Source: Ferruginibacter sp.
Lineage (GTDB): Bacteria > Bacteroidota > Bacteroidia > Chitinophagales > Chitinophagaceae
Direction: 5' to 3'
Assembly: GCA_025351645.1 (NCBI GenBank)
Contig: JANXVN010000085.1
Span: 1 to 62,272, forward strand
DNA: 62,272 nucleotides
A model generated the notes under the pieces. It was not told where the DNA came from, did no database searches, and saw only the letters and a list, made by a program, of their open reading frames with translations. How positions within the stretch are numbered: position 1 is the stretch's first letter; the number at the start of each line of letters is the position of its first letter. Below, piece by piece: positions 35,327-45,307 of this stretch. A program made the translations under genes and the position numbers.

Positions 35327-38188
35327 ATGTTTAAAACTTTTACAGTATTTATTATTTTAAACTTTTTAGCTGCCGCAACATTTGCACAATCGGGAGGCAT
35401 TAAAGGGGTATTGACAGATGCTACAACAAAAAAACCTGTTGCAAGTGCTACAGTAACTATATGGCTGCAAAAAGATAGTACAGAAAATGAAGTAAAAAGC
35501 ACGGTAACTGATGCCAACGGAAATTATACTTTAACCGGTATTGCAAACAATAGTTTTTACATCGGCATAAGCTCTATTGGCTACCAAAATTTAAAGAGGG
35601 CGGTTATAGTTGCCAACGATGTAGTGACAAATATGGGCAGCCTTGATTTTACAAAACAGGGCAAAGACCTGGAGGGCGTTACCATTATTGCAAAAGAAAA
35701 CCCGGTAGTTATAAAAGGCGATACTACACAGTTTGCTGCCAGCCAGTACAAGGTAAACCCGGATGCAACTACCGAAGACCTTATTAAAAAAATGCCGGGC
35801 ATTACGGTAGCCAGCGATGGTACAGTAACAGCACAGGGCGAAACGGTGAAAAAAGTAACCATTGACGGAAAGGATTTTTTTGGTGACGATGCATCTGCGG
35901 CATTGAAAAATTTACCTTCTATGGTGGTAGATAAAATACAGGTATTTGATAAATTAAGCGACCAGGCACAGCTTACCGGCTTTGATGATGGCAACTCTGT
36001 TAAGGCGATAAACATTGTTACAAAATCGGGTATTAAAAACGGCCAGTTTGGTAGGGTTTATGCAGGCACTGGTACAGACAGCCGTTATGCAGCCGGTGGC
36101 AACATGAGTTTTTTTAATGGCACCAGGCGAATTTCTTTTGTAGGCAATTTCAATAATGTTAACCAGCAAAACTTTGGCTCGCAAGATTTATTGGGCCTTA
36201 CCAGTAGCGGTGGGCGTGGCGCTGGTGGCGGCCGTGGAGGCGGTGCTGGCAACGATTTTAATGTTGGGCAAGTAAGCGGCATCAACAAAACAAATGCGAT
36301 AGGGATTAACTACAGCAACGAGTTTAATAAAAAGCTGATTATTACAGGCAGCTACTTTTTTAACAATAGCAACAATACCAATAATTCTACTGTAAGCACG
36401 CAAACTTATGCCAACCCTAAAAATTTGTATAGTTTACAGGGCAGTAATTCCTTATCAAAAAATAACAACCATCGTATCAACATGCGGCTGGAGTATAAAC
36501 TGGATTCTTCTAACTCAATATTTATAATACCGAGCATAAATTTCCAGAATAATAATTCATCGTCCTTATCATCGTTAAAAAGTTTTTATGATGCGGCAGA
36601 TCCTGTAAACTCTTCTTTAAGCCGGGGCACGGCAGATAGGAATGGCTTTAACATCCGCAACAATATTATGTTCCGCCACTCTTTTGCAAAAAAAGGGCGC
36701 ACCATTTCTTTCGGGCTTAATGGCACTTACAATAAAAATAATGGCAACAGCATTACAGATGCGCAATACCGCTTTTTTGATAGTAATAGCATAACAGATT
36801 CTATCCAACAACAATCAAATGATAATAATACCAATGGGCATACAATCGGCGGCAGCATTGCATATACGGAACCTTTAGGCAAAAAAAGCCAGCTACAAAT
36901 TGATTATAATCCTTCTATACAAAAAAACAAGGCAGACCAGCAGACGTTCAATTACGATGGGTCAAAATATTCTTTGTTAGATACCAGTTTATCTAACCGG
37001 TTTGATAATACCGTTACTACTAATAACGCCGGGCTTAATTACCGGTTTTCTAAAAATAAGGATGAGCAGTTATCTTTCGGTGCTAACTTTCAACATACTC
37101 AATTAGAGAGCCAGCGGGTGTTTCCAACAAAGACAAATGTGAACCAATCGTTTACCAATGTGCTGCCTAATTTAATGTGGCGTAAAAAGTTTTCTGCCAG
37201 CAGCAATATCCGTTTGTTTTACCGGGCATCTACCAACTTTCCTTCTATAAGCCAGTTGCAGGATGTGGTAAACCTAACCAATCCATTACGGGTAAGCAGT
37301 GGCAACCCCAATTTAAAACAATCTTATACGCAGCTTCTTTCGGGCAGGTACAGTTTTATAAATTCTAAAACGGGGCGCAGTTTTTTTGCCAACATCTTTT
37401 TACAAACAGCGAGCGATTATATATCCAACGGTATTTTTATTGCGCAAAAAGATACCATTATACAACAAGGCATAAAGCTGAACAGAGGCTCGCAGTTAAG
37501 CAAGCCTGTAAACTTGGATGGTTATAAAAGCATGCGTACATTTTTTACGTACAGCTTGCCGGTAACTGCCATAAAAACAGTGGTTAATGTTAATGCAGGC
37601 TTTACTTACTCAAGGTTGCCAGGGCTTACTAATGCTACCCATACGCTAACCAATAATTACGCTTATAATACGGGCGTTGTATTTGCCAGCAACATCAGCG
37701 AGTATGTAGATTTTAATTTGTCGTATAATGCAGCCTTTAGCACTGCGCAAACTATATCTAACATTACCACCAATACAAAATATGTAAACCAAAGCGCCGG
37801 CGTACAAATTAATTTGCTTGATAAAAAAGGCTGGTTTGTACAGAACGATGTTACTGGGCAAACTTATAGCGGCTTAACAGATGGCTTTAACCAACACTAC
37901 TGGTTATGGAATGCTTCCATAGGCAAAAAATTCTTAAAAAATCGTGTAGGCGAGTTAAAGCTTTCTGTTTTTGATTTATTGAAACAAAACCAAAGCATTG
38001 TAAGGACGGTTACCGGCGCTTATATTGAAGATGCACAAAGCCAGGTATTGCAACAATATTTTATGCTTACGTTTACCTATAGCCTTAAAAACTTTGGTAT
38101 AGCAAAAAAAAGTAGCGATGAGGAAAAAGGCAGATATATGCCTCCGGGTGGTGGGCCAGGTGGTAGAGGTGCGAGACCATCTTTTTAA
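35327..38188 (+). CDS. TonB-receptor-like outer-membrane barrel with carboxypeptidase-regulatory domain
   Basis: 953 residues. Signal peptide to about residue 20 (ATFAQ). A carboxypeptidase-regulatory-like domain spans about 24-105 (IKGVLTDATTKKPVASATVT). A plug-like domain follows (about 110-230; DATTEDLIKKMPGITV, EGKDFFGDDA-like KDFFGDDASAALKNLP). The remainder is a large barrel of the OMP_b-brl_3 type ending in YFMLTFTYSL, plus a Gly/Pro/Arg-rich tail (GPGGRGARPSF). There is no SusD partner. It lies 10 bp ahead of an ECF sigma gene, has the conserved promoter upstream, and may be both target and sensor of that sigma system. Confidence 0.88.
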   Translation: MFKTFTVFIILNFLAAATFAQSGGIKGVLTDATTKKPVASATVTIWLQKDSTENEVKSTVTDANGNYTLTGIANNSFYIGISSIGYQNLKRAVIVANDVVTNMGSLDFTKQGKDLEGVTIIAKENPVVIKGDTTQFAASQYKVNPDATTEDLIKKMPGITVASDGTVTAQGETVKKVTIDGKDFFGDDASAALKNLPSMVVDKIQVFDKLSDQAQLTGFDDGNSVKAINIVTKSGIKNGQFGRVYAGTGTDSRYAAGGNMSFFNGTRRISFVGNFNNVNQQNFGSQDLLGLTSSGGRGAGGGRGGGAGNDFNVGQVSGINKTNAIGINYSNEFNKKLIITGSYFFNNSNNTNNSTVSTQTYANPKNLYSLQGSNSLSKNNNHRINMRLEYKLDSSNSIFIIPSINFQNNNSSSLSSLKSFYDAADPVNSSLSRGTADRNGFNIRNNIMFRHSFAKKGRTISFGLNGTYNKNNGNSITDAQYRFFDSNSITDSIQQQSNDNNTNGHTIGGSIAYTEPLGKKSQLQIDYNPSIQKNKADQQTFNYDGSKYSLLDTSLSNRFDNTVTTNNAGLNYRFSKNKDEQLSFGANFQHTQLESQRVFPTKTNVNQSFTNVLPNLMWRKKFSASSNIRLFYRASTNFPSISQLQDVVNLTNPLRVSSGNPNLKQSYTQLLSGRYSFINSKTGRSFFANIFLQTASDYISNGIFIAQKDTIIQQGIKLNRGSQLSKPVNLDGYKSMRTFFTYSLPVTAIKTVVNVNAGFTYSRLPGLTNATHTLTNNYAYNTGVVFASNISEYVDFNLSYNAAFSTAQTISNITTNTKYVNQSAGVQINLLDKKGWFVQNDVTGQTYSGLTDGFNQHYWLWNASIGKKFLKNRVGELKLSVFDLLKQNQSIVRTVTGAYIEDAQSQVLQQYFMLTFTYSLKNFGIAKKSSDEEKGRYMPPGGGPGGRGARPSF

Positions 38189-38198
38189 GTATTTTTGA

Positions 38199-38804
38199 TT
38201 GGATTTTAAAAAATACGTTTTGAACCAATCGGAAGAAGAGCTAGTTAAAAACTTACAGCAAGGGCAGCAGCAGGCTTTTAAGGCCGTGGTGGAATTATAC
38301 CAGGATATGGTGTACAATACTATTTTAAGCATTGTGCAAAATGAAGCAGATGCTGAAGATGCCACGCAGGAAGTTTTTGTACAGGTGTATCAATCAATTG
38401 GTTTTTTTAAAGGCGAGGCAAAGTTTAGCACTTGGCTGTACCGCATAGCTATAGCAAAAGCATTAGACCATGAAAAAAAGAAGAAGCGCAAAAAAAGGTT
38501 TGGCTTAGTACAAAAGTTGCTCGGCGAAAAAGACAATACCCAATACCACCCCGTAGAATTTAACCACCCCGGAGTATTGCTTGACAACAAAGAAAAAGCG
38601 AGCGAATTATTTAAAGCATTGCAAAAAATACCAGATAGCCAACGCATAGCTTTTACGCTAAATAAAATAGAAGGGTTAAACAACCATGAAATTGCTGCTA
38701 TTATGGATACTTCCTTCTATGCGGTAGAATCTTTACTGGCACGGGCAAAAATTAATCTTAAAAAAGAATTAAAAAATTATTATTTACACTATTCCGCTAA
38801 ATAA
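38199..38804 (+). CDS. RNA polymerase ECF sigma factor (TTG start)
   Basis: Up to 201 residues. No ATG is usable; in-frame TTG codons at 38199 and 38220 are the candidate starts, either being 10-31 bp past the barrel stop. Sigma-2 spans about 24-92 (QNEADAEDATQEVFVQVYQS, FSTWLYRIAIAKALDHEKK), a basic linker 93-101, and sigma-4 about 135-190 (IPDSQRIAFTLNKIEGLNNH, YAVESLLARAKINLKK). It is followed by the anti-sigma-like gene at 5 bp. The matching promoter motifs on either side of this cluster are its likely targets. Confidence 0.92.
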   Translation: MDFKKYVLNQSEEELVKNLQQGQQQAFKAVVELYQDMVYNTILSIVQNEADAEDATQEVFVQVYQSIGFFKGEAKFSTWLYRIAIAKALDHEKKKKRKKRFGLVQKLLGEKDNTQYHPVEFNHPGVLLDNKEKASELFKALQKIPDSQRIAFTLNKIEGLNNHEIAAIMDTSFYAVESLLARAKINLKKELKNYYLHYSAK

Positions 38805-38809
38805 AAGCC

Positions 38810-39142
38810 ATGAAAAATAATGAAGATACCGACCAGAAAATTGACGCTGCATTTAATAGCATCAACAATATACAAAGGGCATCGCCAAAACCTTACCTGC
38901 TTACCCGCATTAACGCAAGGCTTGATAAAGAAGTAAAAAGTATTTGGGAAACGATAGCCATTTATATTAGCCGCCCGTTGGTAATGGTGTTGGGGCTTTG
39001 CCTTATCATCATCATTAATGTTTCGGTGATACTTACCAATAAAACATCTGCTACCAATGTTGCAGAGCGTTCAGTAAGTTCTGTTGATGATGAAGAAAAT
39101 ACCGCCACTTTTGCCACAATCGATAACGCTGAAACACCGTAA
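38810..39142 (+). CDS. Short single-pass membrane protein, likely anti-sigma factor
   Basis: 110 residues. The N-terminal part (1-45; DQKIDAAFNSINNIQRASPK, YLLTRINARL) is cytoplasmic and resembles the short helical anti-sigma proteins paired with ECF factors in Bacteroidota. One membrane helix lies at about 52-75. The acidic tail (SSVDDEENTATFAT) would be periplasmic. It starts 5 bp after the sigma gene and ends 4 bp before the Spy-like gene, so the four genes form one operon. No sequence family is certain. Confidence 0.65.
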   Translation: MKNNEDTDQKIDAAFNSINNIQRASPKPYLLTRINARLDKEVKSIWETIAIYISRPLVMVLGLCLIIIINVSVILTNKTSATNVAERSVSSVDDEENTATFATIDNAETP

Positions 39143-39146
39143 TACT

Positions 39147-39626
39147 ATGATTGAAAAAACATACAAAAGCAAATTATTGCTTATAATTATTGGCATTCTA
39201 TTGCTGTCTAATATTGTACTGTTATCTTTTTTAATGCTTAACAAGCCTACCCCAAAAAGAGGCATGCGTGGCGATAGGTACGCCCTTATAAGCAACTTTT
39301 TAAAAATTGATATGGGCTTTAGCAAAGAGCAGCTGCAACAATACGATACATTAAATGCACACTATCGCAAAACGATTAAAGCAATGTTCGATTCTGTAAG
39401 GGACGAAAAGGAAAATCATTTAAAAGATTTAAGCAGCACACACTTTAGCGACTCTGCCATTACCGCCACTGCAACGCTTTCTGTAAGCAAGCAAAAAGAT
39501 ATTGAGGTAGTAATTTTCAGGCACTTCAAGGATATCAGGAGCATGTGTACGCCGGAGCAGCAGCCAAAATTCGACTCGTTATTTTACAAGGCACTAAGCC
39601 AAAAAAATGAGTCGCAAAAAAAATAA
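39147..39626 (+). CDS. Membrane-anchored Spy/CpxP-like (metal-resistance type) protein
   Basis: 159 residues from the ATG at 39147; an upstream in-frame ATG at 39084 would overlap the previous gene. An N-terminal membrane anchor (about 9-32) leads into a helical periplasmic domain with KIDMGFSKEQLQQYDTLNAH, like the LTxxQ/metal-resistance fold of Spy, CpxP and CnrX. These proteins sense or buffer envelope stress and often pair with ECF factors. A single Cys (MCTPEQQ) is present. It is the last gene of the sigma operon. Confidence 0.75.
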   Translation: MIEKTYKSKLLLIIIGILLLSNIVLLSFLMLNKPTPKRGMRGDRYALISNFLKIDMGFSKEQLQQYDTLNAHYRKTIKAMFDSVRDEKENHLKDLSSTHFSDSAITATATLSVSKQKDIEVVIFRHFKDIRSMCTPEQQPKFDSLFYKALSQKNESQKK

Positions 39627-39632
39627 TTTTAT

Positions 39633-39661
39633 TTTCGACTGTTTCTTTAAAAAAGGTCGTC
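39633..39661 (+). promoter_or_regulatory. Conserved bipartite ECF-type promoter, upstream of the second Spy-like gene
   Basis: TTTCGACTGTTT (39633-39644) and GTCGTCTAATATAAAACAAC from 39656. Both boxes and the 23-bp register are the same as at 35275-35303. The ATG at 39697 lies 35 bp after the GTCGTC. Confidence 0.65.
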
Positions 39662-39696
39662 TAATATAAAACAACAAATAAAATAAATTGATTTAT

Positions 39697-40086
39697 ATGA
39701 AAAACCAAATTGCGTTATCAGTTATAGCCCTTTTTGCAAGTATCACATTCGCAGTTGCCCAAGGCCCCGGTGGCGGACAAAGGGTGACAGTTGAAGAAAG
39801 AATAAAGGCCTTAAATGAAAAGCTGGCTGACCTTAAGCTAGACAATGATAAATTGGGTAAGACGGACAGCGTTTTTACAGCCTATTATGCCGACATGCAA
39901 AAACAAAGGGATGACATGCGTGCAGCAGGCGGACCACCAGACAGGGATGCGATGAGGGACAAGATGCTGAAGATGAATATTGACCGTGACGAAAAATTAA
40001 AAGCCATTTTTACAGACGACCAGTTTAAAAAATGGAAGAGTGATATTGAACCTGCTTTAAGGCCACAAAGGCAAAACAAGCAATAG
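39697..40086 (+). CDS. Soluble periplasmic Spy/CpxP-like protein
   Basis: 129 residues from the ATG at 39697; the in-frame TTG at 39688 is less likely. Signal peptide to about residue 19 (ITFAVAQ). The mature part is highly charged and helical: VEERIKALNEKLADLKLDND, MQKQRDDMRAAGGPPDRDAM, FTDDQFKKWKSDIEPAL. The pattern is that of small Spy-like chaperones. It has its own conserved promoter and a strong terminator, so it is a separate transcript of the same regulon. Confidence 0.75.
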   Translation: MKNQIALSVIALFASITFAVAQGPGGGQRVTVEERIKALNEKLADLKLDNDKLGKTDSVFTAYYADMQKQRDDMRAAGGPPDRDAMRDKMLKMNIDRDEKLKAIFTDDQFKKWKSDIEPALRPQRQNKQ

Positions 40087-40128
40087 TAATACTTTGGTTA
40101 TTTTGGTTTTTTGATTGAGTGCATAAGG

Positions 40129-40156
40129 CCCTGTTTCTTTTTGAAACAGGGTTTTA
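40129..40156 (+). terminator. Intrinsic terminator after the Spy-like gene
   Basis: A perfect 9-bp stem CCCTGTTTC / GAAACAGGG with a 5-nt loop, followed by TTTT. It lies 43 bp after the stop codon. The stretch from here to 40324 shows nothing else. Confidence 0.85.
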
Positions 40157-40324
40157 GCTTTAGGGGGTAGGTAAAATAGGACCGCTTATCAGTTTAGAGA
40201 ATGCCATTGTAAAGAACTAGATTTCTTTCATCTCAACTCTTGAAAAAAGCTGCACTTTAAAGTGAAGGCAACGTTTATTCTTAAGCTACTATAACGCTAA
40301 ACCCCTGTAAGCATTTTGCATTTA

Positions 40325-40503
40325 TCATGCAGTTGCTTTTGCTTTATTTGTAGATTTTTTCCTTATTGGCTGTTTTTCTAACAAAGCCCTTTTTTTTCTT
40401 TGTCTTTTTTTATAAATGCGCTAATTGCAAGTTCTTTTTTCTTTGTCAATGGTCTTGGGTCAACTACAAAGTCAACGTCAAGAGCTTCTTTTATAAGTCC
40501 CAT
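40325..40503 (-). pseudogene. Small Lys-rich protein of a toxin/antitoxin-like pair
   Basis: From ATG at 40503 it reads MGLIKEALDVDFVVDPRPLT followed by KKKELAISAFIKKDKEKK, then a stop at residue 42 after an A8 run. One extra base in that run would extend it to a Lys-rich tail ending KSTNKAKATA at 40325. The DVDFVVDPRPLT...EEK-type pattern is that of small proteins found in Bacteroidota beside short partner genes. Its ATG overlaps the end of the upstream gene by 26 bp. Role unknown; antitoxin is a guess from size and overlap. Confidence 0.4.
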
Positions 40504-41017
40504 ATTTTTTAATTTTAAAATATTTATTAATTAATTTTAAGGCTACTTGTGTCGTAATCACCATCAAATGTCCTCCAAAATGAATAGCACCCAAACTTTC
40601 GATGTAATGGTCGATTAGTTTTGTTTCTGCAACAAATGAAACATAACCTGCTCCACCTCTTTGAAACGAAAGTTTGCAAGCAAAAGCAACCAAATTTTTT
40701 TGGTACACCATAATAAGTTTTATTTCTGCCAATATTAAAAGAGGCACTTTCAATTAGGTGCATATAAACATGGCCAACCTTTACTTCCAAACTCACAATT
40801 CCTTGAATGATGTGTGGATTATTAGCAATTGTCAACTTATAGATCTCACGTTCGGGTATTTTAACCGCACTTGCCAATTAAACCTCCAACCATTTTTCTT
40901 GGTGATATTTTTAAATTCTACTTTGTTAAATAAAGAAATCTCAGTAGGGAAGCTGTCACCAGATTGAACATTTTCAATTGAGTTTGTCAACTTGTCAATG
41001 ATCAAATCAAGTCCCAT
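40478..41017 (-). pseudogene. Frameshifted toxin- or acetyltransferase-like gene
   Basis: It starts at ATG 41017 with a rare strong Shine-Dalgarno (AAGGAG, 6 bp upstream). MGLDLIIDKLTNSIENVQSG continues to WQVRLKYPN. A one-base loss near 40853 then requires a frame change to REIYKLTIANNPHIIQGIVS, and another at the A7 run near 40700 changes to NLVAFACKLSFQRG and GAIHFGGHLMV. Rejoined, it is about 175 residues and resembles a GNAT-like fold (GYVSFVAETKLIDHYIESLG). The overlap with the small downstream gene suggests a translationally coupled pair. With two frameshifts it is probably dead. Confidence 0.5.
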
Positions 41018-41237
41018 ATTTTGCTCCTTTTTCACTTAGCGGATTTAAGAAATAATAAGTTCTTGTCAAATGCTTCTTAAAGCTTTTAAGTATGTTTTGT
41101 AAAAACTATAAACGCTGATTTAACAGATGGAAGCAGATGAAGCCGATTCTTTTATCACTTGCTTTTGATAGCATGCAAAGTACAACCAGCTTTTTATCCG
41201 TTTCAATCTACCAAATCAATGTTTCTATTACTTTGGC

Positions 41238-43433
41238 CTACAATTTTATTGCCAATGTTATACTTCCATTACGGCCATCAGACGGCCATACGCCGGGGCC
41301 AGGGTAAAACGTTGGGCGCTTGGTGAAATATTGTTTGTTGGTTGCGTTGCTTAAGTTAAAGCGCATAATCTATTGTTTTAGAAAATTTGATGGTAGCATT
41401 TAAATCCAGCAAACCATACGATGGCACAAGCCCAACTGCACCGGTAGTTTTAGGTGGCACAACCGTATTCAACGCATCTGCAAAGGTTGATGCAGTGTAG
41501 CTATACAAGGCAGAAAAAGTTAGCATTTTGTAGCGTACCGTTGCTCCATTGCGGGCAATTACATCAGGGGCACTTTCTACTTTATTACCATGGATATCTA
41601 TGTTTTTAGTCCCTGATTTTACAATAGCATTGGTATAACGGCCGTGCATAAACGCAGTTGAAGTAAATAGCGAAAAGCTAACCTTGTTGCGCAATACCCA
41701 GTCTGCCTGTATAAATATTTCTGCTCCTTTTGTAAGCGAGTTGCCGATGTTGGTGCGGTATAAAATAAACGCACCAGTATTGTCTGTTTGTGCCAGTGTG
41801 CCAAAGCGATGGTTGTATTGAAGCACGTAGCCATTTACATCCCAGCTTAAAAATTTCCAGCTTCCCCTTAAGCCAACTTCCGCATTATAGCCTTTGGCAT
41901 CCCTTATGTTAGGGTCTATTTTTTCGTATAAAGAAGTTGGTATCAAATCTTTAAACAGCATGGGGTGGTAGGCCTGTGAATAACCGCCATATACTTCTAT
42001 GCCTTTGGCTGGCTTGTAAGAAAAAGTTGCGCCAAATATAGGGAAATGATGGCTCATAGAACCCGGAATCGCATTCTCCGGATAGTAGCTAATAGTACCA
42101 CTCATATCCGTCCTGCCTTCTTCTACCCTAGCGCCTGCGCTAATGGAAAAGTTGGGCCATAATTGAAATTTATTCTCTGCGAAAAATGCTACGTTTTTTG
42201 TTTTAAAATGCACGTCCCTGCCAAAGCCTGGCTTTACTAAGGTTAGGTCTAAATCGCTGCCAGTTGTGCCTTTGCCTAGCTGTTTGCGGTGCAGGCCTAT
42301 GTTCATGTATTGCACGCCGCCGGTTAACGAACTTGTTTGGTTGCCCAATTTATATTGATGCAGCACACGTACTTCTGTTGTGAAACTATGAAACGCATCT
42401 ATATCAACCTGCCGGTTATTGTACTGCATTGTTACTGCGTTAAAGGTATCCTTTATGCCGGTTGTCTTATCAAACTGCACACTGTTCCTATACCCTAAAA
42501 CTGCGGAGCTTATCAATTGTATTTTTGTGTTGGGCGATGCCTGCCAGTTAATATTTACTGATGGTACATGAATATCCGGGCTGAAATAATTACGGCTGCG
42601 GCTTAATTGTTTGGGTTTGCATAAAACATACTATCTGTTAACAGGCCTGGTATGCGGTAAATGTATTTCGACCTTGACCATTCCAGCTTTACAGAAAAAC
42701 TTGTATTAGGTTCATAAGTAAGGGCAATGGATTGTGCTTCGCCACTGGTATGTACGTTTTTACGGTACCCGTCCCTTGATTTTTTTTCGATGTAGGCATA
42801 GTAGCGGAACTTGCCTTTTTTACCGCCGATGGCATTGTACGTACTTAGCAAATTAAAAGAGCCAATGGTTGTAATATTTTCAAAACTGATAGGCCTTGTA
42901 GTATCGCCTTGTTTGGAAACATAGTTTAGCATGCCGCCAAATTGCGCGCCGTACTGCAGCGAGCCGGTGCCACGTACTAGTTCAATTCGTTCAATGCTTT
43001 CCAGTGGCATGCTGTAATGGCTGGCGGGGTAACCATACATATCCTAGTTGGTGATGATGCCATCTTTACGGATATTAAATTCCCAGCCACGGTGAGGGCC
43101 TAGCCCGAGGGCGGCTATGTTTACCTGGTTGCCCGTGCCATCCATATCGTACACAAATATGCCGGGTATTTTTGCAAATACCTGACGGCCGATTTTATTG
43201 GTAAGGTCTGCCGGCAGCATGCTTAAATTGATAACTTCAGTTTTTTTGCCGGCGAATAAAAACGTGCCTGTTACATCTGGCAGCTGGCGTAAAATATTTT
43301 AGTTAAGGTAAGATATTAGTGTTACGCTATCCAGCTGCTTGGCTGTTATGGTATCGCTTACGATGGTTGTTTGCTGCGCAGATGCACTTATGCAGAAGCA
43401 CGAAAGCAATATGATTATTTGAAATATTTTCAT
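41238..43433 (-). pseudogene. Decayed FecA-like TonB-dependent receptor
   Basis: Signal peptide (MKIFQIIILLSCFCISASAQ) from 43433. There is an in-frame TAA in SYLN*NILRQLPDV near 43302 and an in-frame TAG in IITN*DMYGYPAS near 43044. A one-base frameshift lies near 42600 (FYANPN / QLSRSRNYFSP) and another near 41358, after which the frame RFNLSNATNKQYFTKRP, YPGPGVWPSDGRN runs to the natural end ITLAIKL at 41238. Plug motifs (RIELVRGTGSLQYGAQFGG) and the end-of-barrel pattern match FecA/siderophore receptors. Four separate lesions mean no receptor is made. It lies directly downstream of the haloperoxidase cluster on the same strand. Confidence 0.9.
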
Positions 43434-43578
43434 GATAATTTTTAAAGGCTGTCTATACGTTCTCACGCAAAGGTTTTTAATACATTTTACTCAGAGCTGA
43501 TAAGGAGCACAAACGCAATGTTTTAATAAGCCTAAGATTGTACTGATGCGAAATTGCTGATAGCTTGCTTTATAATAA

Positions 43579-43689
43579 GCCCCATAGAAGTTGATAAAAG
43601 CCGCTCATAGCTATTTTTGTACAAGGGAGTGACACAACAATGTTGCCCATAGCTTCTTAGTTTGGGCAACAAATTTATTTGTTGCCCAC
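43579..43689 (+). repeat. Interspersed repeat family B, copy 3
   Basis: CCCCATAGAAGTTGATAAAA, then AGCCGCTCATAGC, TTTTTGTACAAGGGAGTGAC, CATAGCTTCTTAG and the hairpin GGGCAACAAA...TTTGTTGCCC at 43664-43687. It nearly matches copy 4. It occupies most of the gap between the FecA remnant and the haloperoxidase gene. Confidence 0.75.
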
Positions 43690-43752
43690 TTACATTAATG
43701 ATTAGGCCAGCGTTGCAATAATAGTACAAGGCTGGCTTTTTAGCATAAATAT

Positions 43753-45306
43753 TTATTCAGCGCCATCTGTCAATGCCCTTTGTATGGCGTAGTTGCCTAC
43801 GTTTTTGCCTACTACCAACCCAACGGCACAATCGCTGCGAAAGTGAATGCCACCGTACATCCTGCTCATGGAAGCTTGCTGCGCCATGTTGGCGTAATCG
43901 GTTGCTCTTTCGGGAATGATATGGCCTAAAATAGTTGCCGCAGCACCGCTAAATGTGGAGTGGCCAGAAATATAAGCCGGGAAATTTGGTATGCCCGTCA
44001 ACGTTTTTATATTAGGGTTTAGCTGTGTTGGCCTTGGGTTAAAATAATAGTTTTTTGTATCCCAGCAAACAACAGCGGCATCCATTAGCGACATATTTAC
44101 CAGCGCCATGTTTCTTGCCCACCTTACTTCGCTAAAATTTTTCTTTATAAAATCTTCTGCTGCAATAGCATCCCAATGGCCGGGTGGCGTGTAAGTCCCG
44201 GCGCCATCAGCCCAAAAATGAACGATAGCTATGCGTTCGCGGGTTGGGTTTTTTACATACTGGTATATCTCTTCTGTTTCGATTTTCATTTGTTCGCTGC
44301 CTACTGCAGGTGGTGGTAACGGGCGAAGCGATATTGCTGTTAATGAATCGAATAAAAATGCTTTTGTCTTTCCAAATACCGGTAGCATTGGCGGCCGTGC
44401 AGGCGCATCCAGGCTAACCCATGGCGAGTCGCCCCTTACCCTGCAATCACTTACAATTTTTGCCCAAATAGTTGGTGAGCCTACTGCGGCGCCTGCCCTA
44501 TCGCCCCTTGCACGTGCCTGAAATTTTTGTGCTACTGCTTTGCCCAATGCTTCGCCGGCTTCTATATCGCTGCGTACGTTGGCGCCACACATCAGCCTTG
44601 CTTTTTTATGCCCGGCCGCTTTTTCGGTGATGTATTCCTGATCGCCGGGAAACAACAATTTAAGCATTTCAACAGCTGCCCCTTCTACCACCGCATCTTC
44701 TGATGGGTAAGATGGCAGGGCTGATTTAGGCACTAATACTTTTAAGGTAGCATCTACCGTATAAGGTGCGGGGCGGTTGAATTGTTTTTTGTAATACCAG
44801 GCCGTTACCAGCGCATCGTACTGTGCAGCGCTTACATAAGCATACGCACGGGCAGCATAAGGCGGGTTGCTAAAAGGAAATTGCGGGTACGCCAATGGGT
44901 TACTGACGCTGGGTGTTGGGTAAGTACCATCTGCATTTTGGTAAGGCGGCAGGTTATGCTTAGCTACCAAATCACGCAAAATTTCGTTCCAGCGCAATAC
45001 TGCACCTGCACTCCAGTAATTAATCAACTTTTGGTCTTCGCTGGTAATGTTTGCCTGAAAACTTTTTATTTCGCTTATCTGCAAAATATAATCAGGTGCT
45101 GAGGTGGCTATGGGCGCAGCCACAACAATATCTGTTGGCGCTGTCAATAATATCGGCTTCCAGGTGCCTGCGTTGTCGTCTGTATTTGTAGGCTGCAGGG
45201 CGGCTATATTATCGGTACGGCCAACTACATCTTTATTGCAAGCCACTACAATTGCAATTACAACAACAATGGATACTAGATATGAGAAAAATATTTTTTT
45301 GTTCAT
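43753..45306 (-). CDS. Vanadium-dependent haloperoxidase / PAP2-type lipoprotein
   Basis: 517 residues. Lipobox IVVAC (Cys23). The C-terminal domain has the complete vanadate/phosphate-binding signature: KNYYFNPRP (Lys418, Arg425), ISGHS (Ser447, His449) and SRMYGGIHFRSD (Arg482, His488, Asp492). Vanadium haloperoxidases and PAP2 acid phosphatases share this site, so the chemistry (halide oxidation or phosphatase) cannot be fixed from sequence alone. The protein is probably anchored in the periplasm or on the surface. It begins 1 bp after the end of the upstream barrel gene. Confidence 0.88.
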   Translation of the reverse strand: MNKKIFFSYLVSIVVVIAIVVACNKDVVGRTDNIAALQPTNTDDNAGTWKPILLTAPTDIVVAAPIATSAPDYILQISEIKSFQANITSEDQKLINYWSAGAVLRWNEILRDLVAKHNLPPYQNADGTYPTPSVSNPLAYPQFPFSNPPYAARAYAYVSAAQYDALVTAWYYKKQFNRPAPYTVDATLKVLVPKSALPSYPSEDAVVEGAAVEMLKLLFPGDQEYITEKAAGHKKARLMCGANVRSDIEAGEALGKAVAQKFQARARGDRAGAAVGSPTIWAKIVSDCRVRGDSPWVSLDAPARPPMLPVFGKTKAFLFDSLTAISLRPLPPPAVGSEQMKIETEEIYQYVKNPTRERIAIVHFWADGAGTYTPPGHWDAIAAEDFIKKNFSEVRWARNMALVNMSLMDAAVVCWDTKNYYFNPRPTQLNPNIKTLTGIPNFPAYISGHSTFSGAAATILGHIIPERATDYANMAQQASMSRMYGGIHFRSDCAVGLVVGKNVGNYAIQRALTDGAE

Positions 45307-45307
45307 G

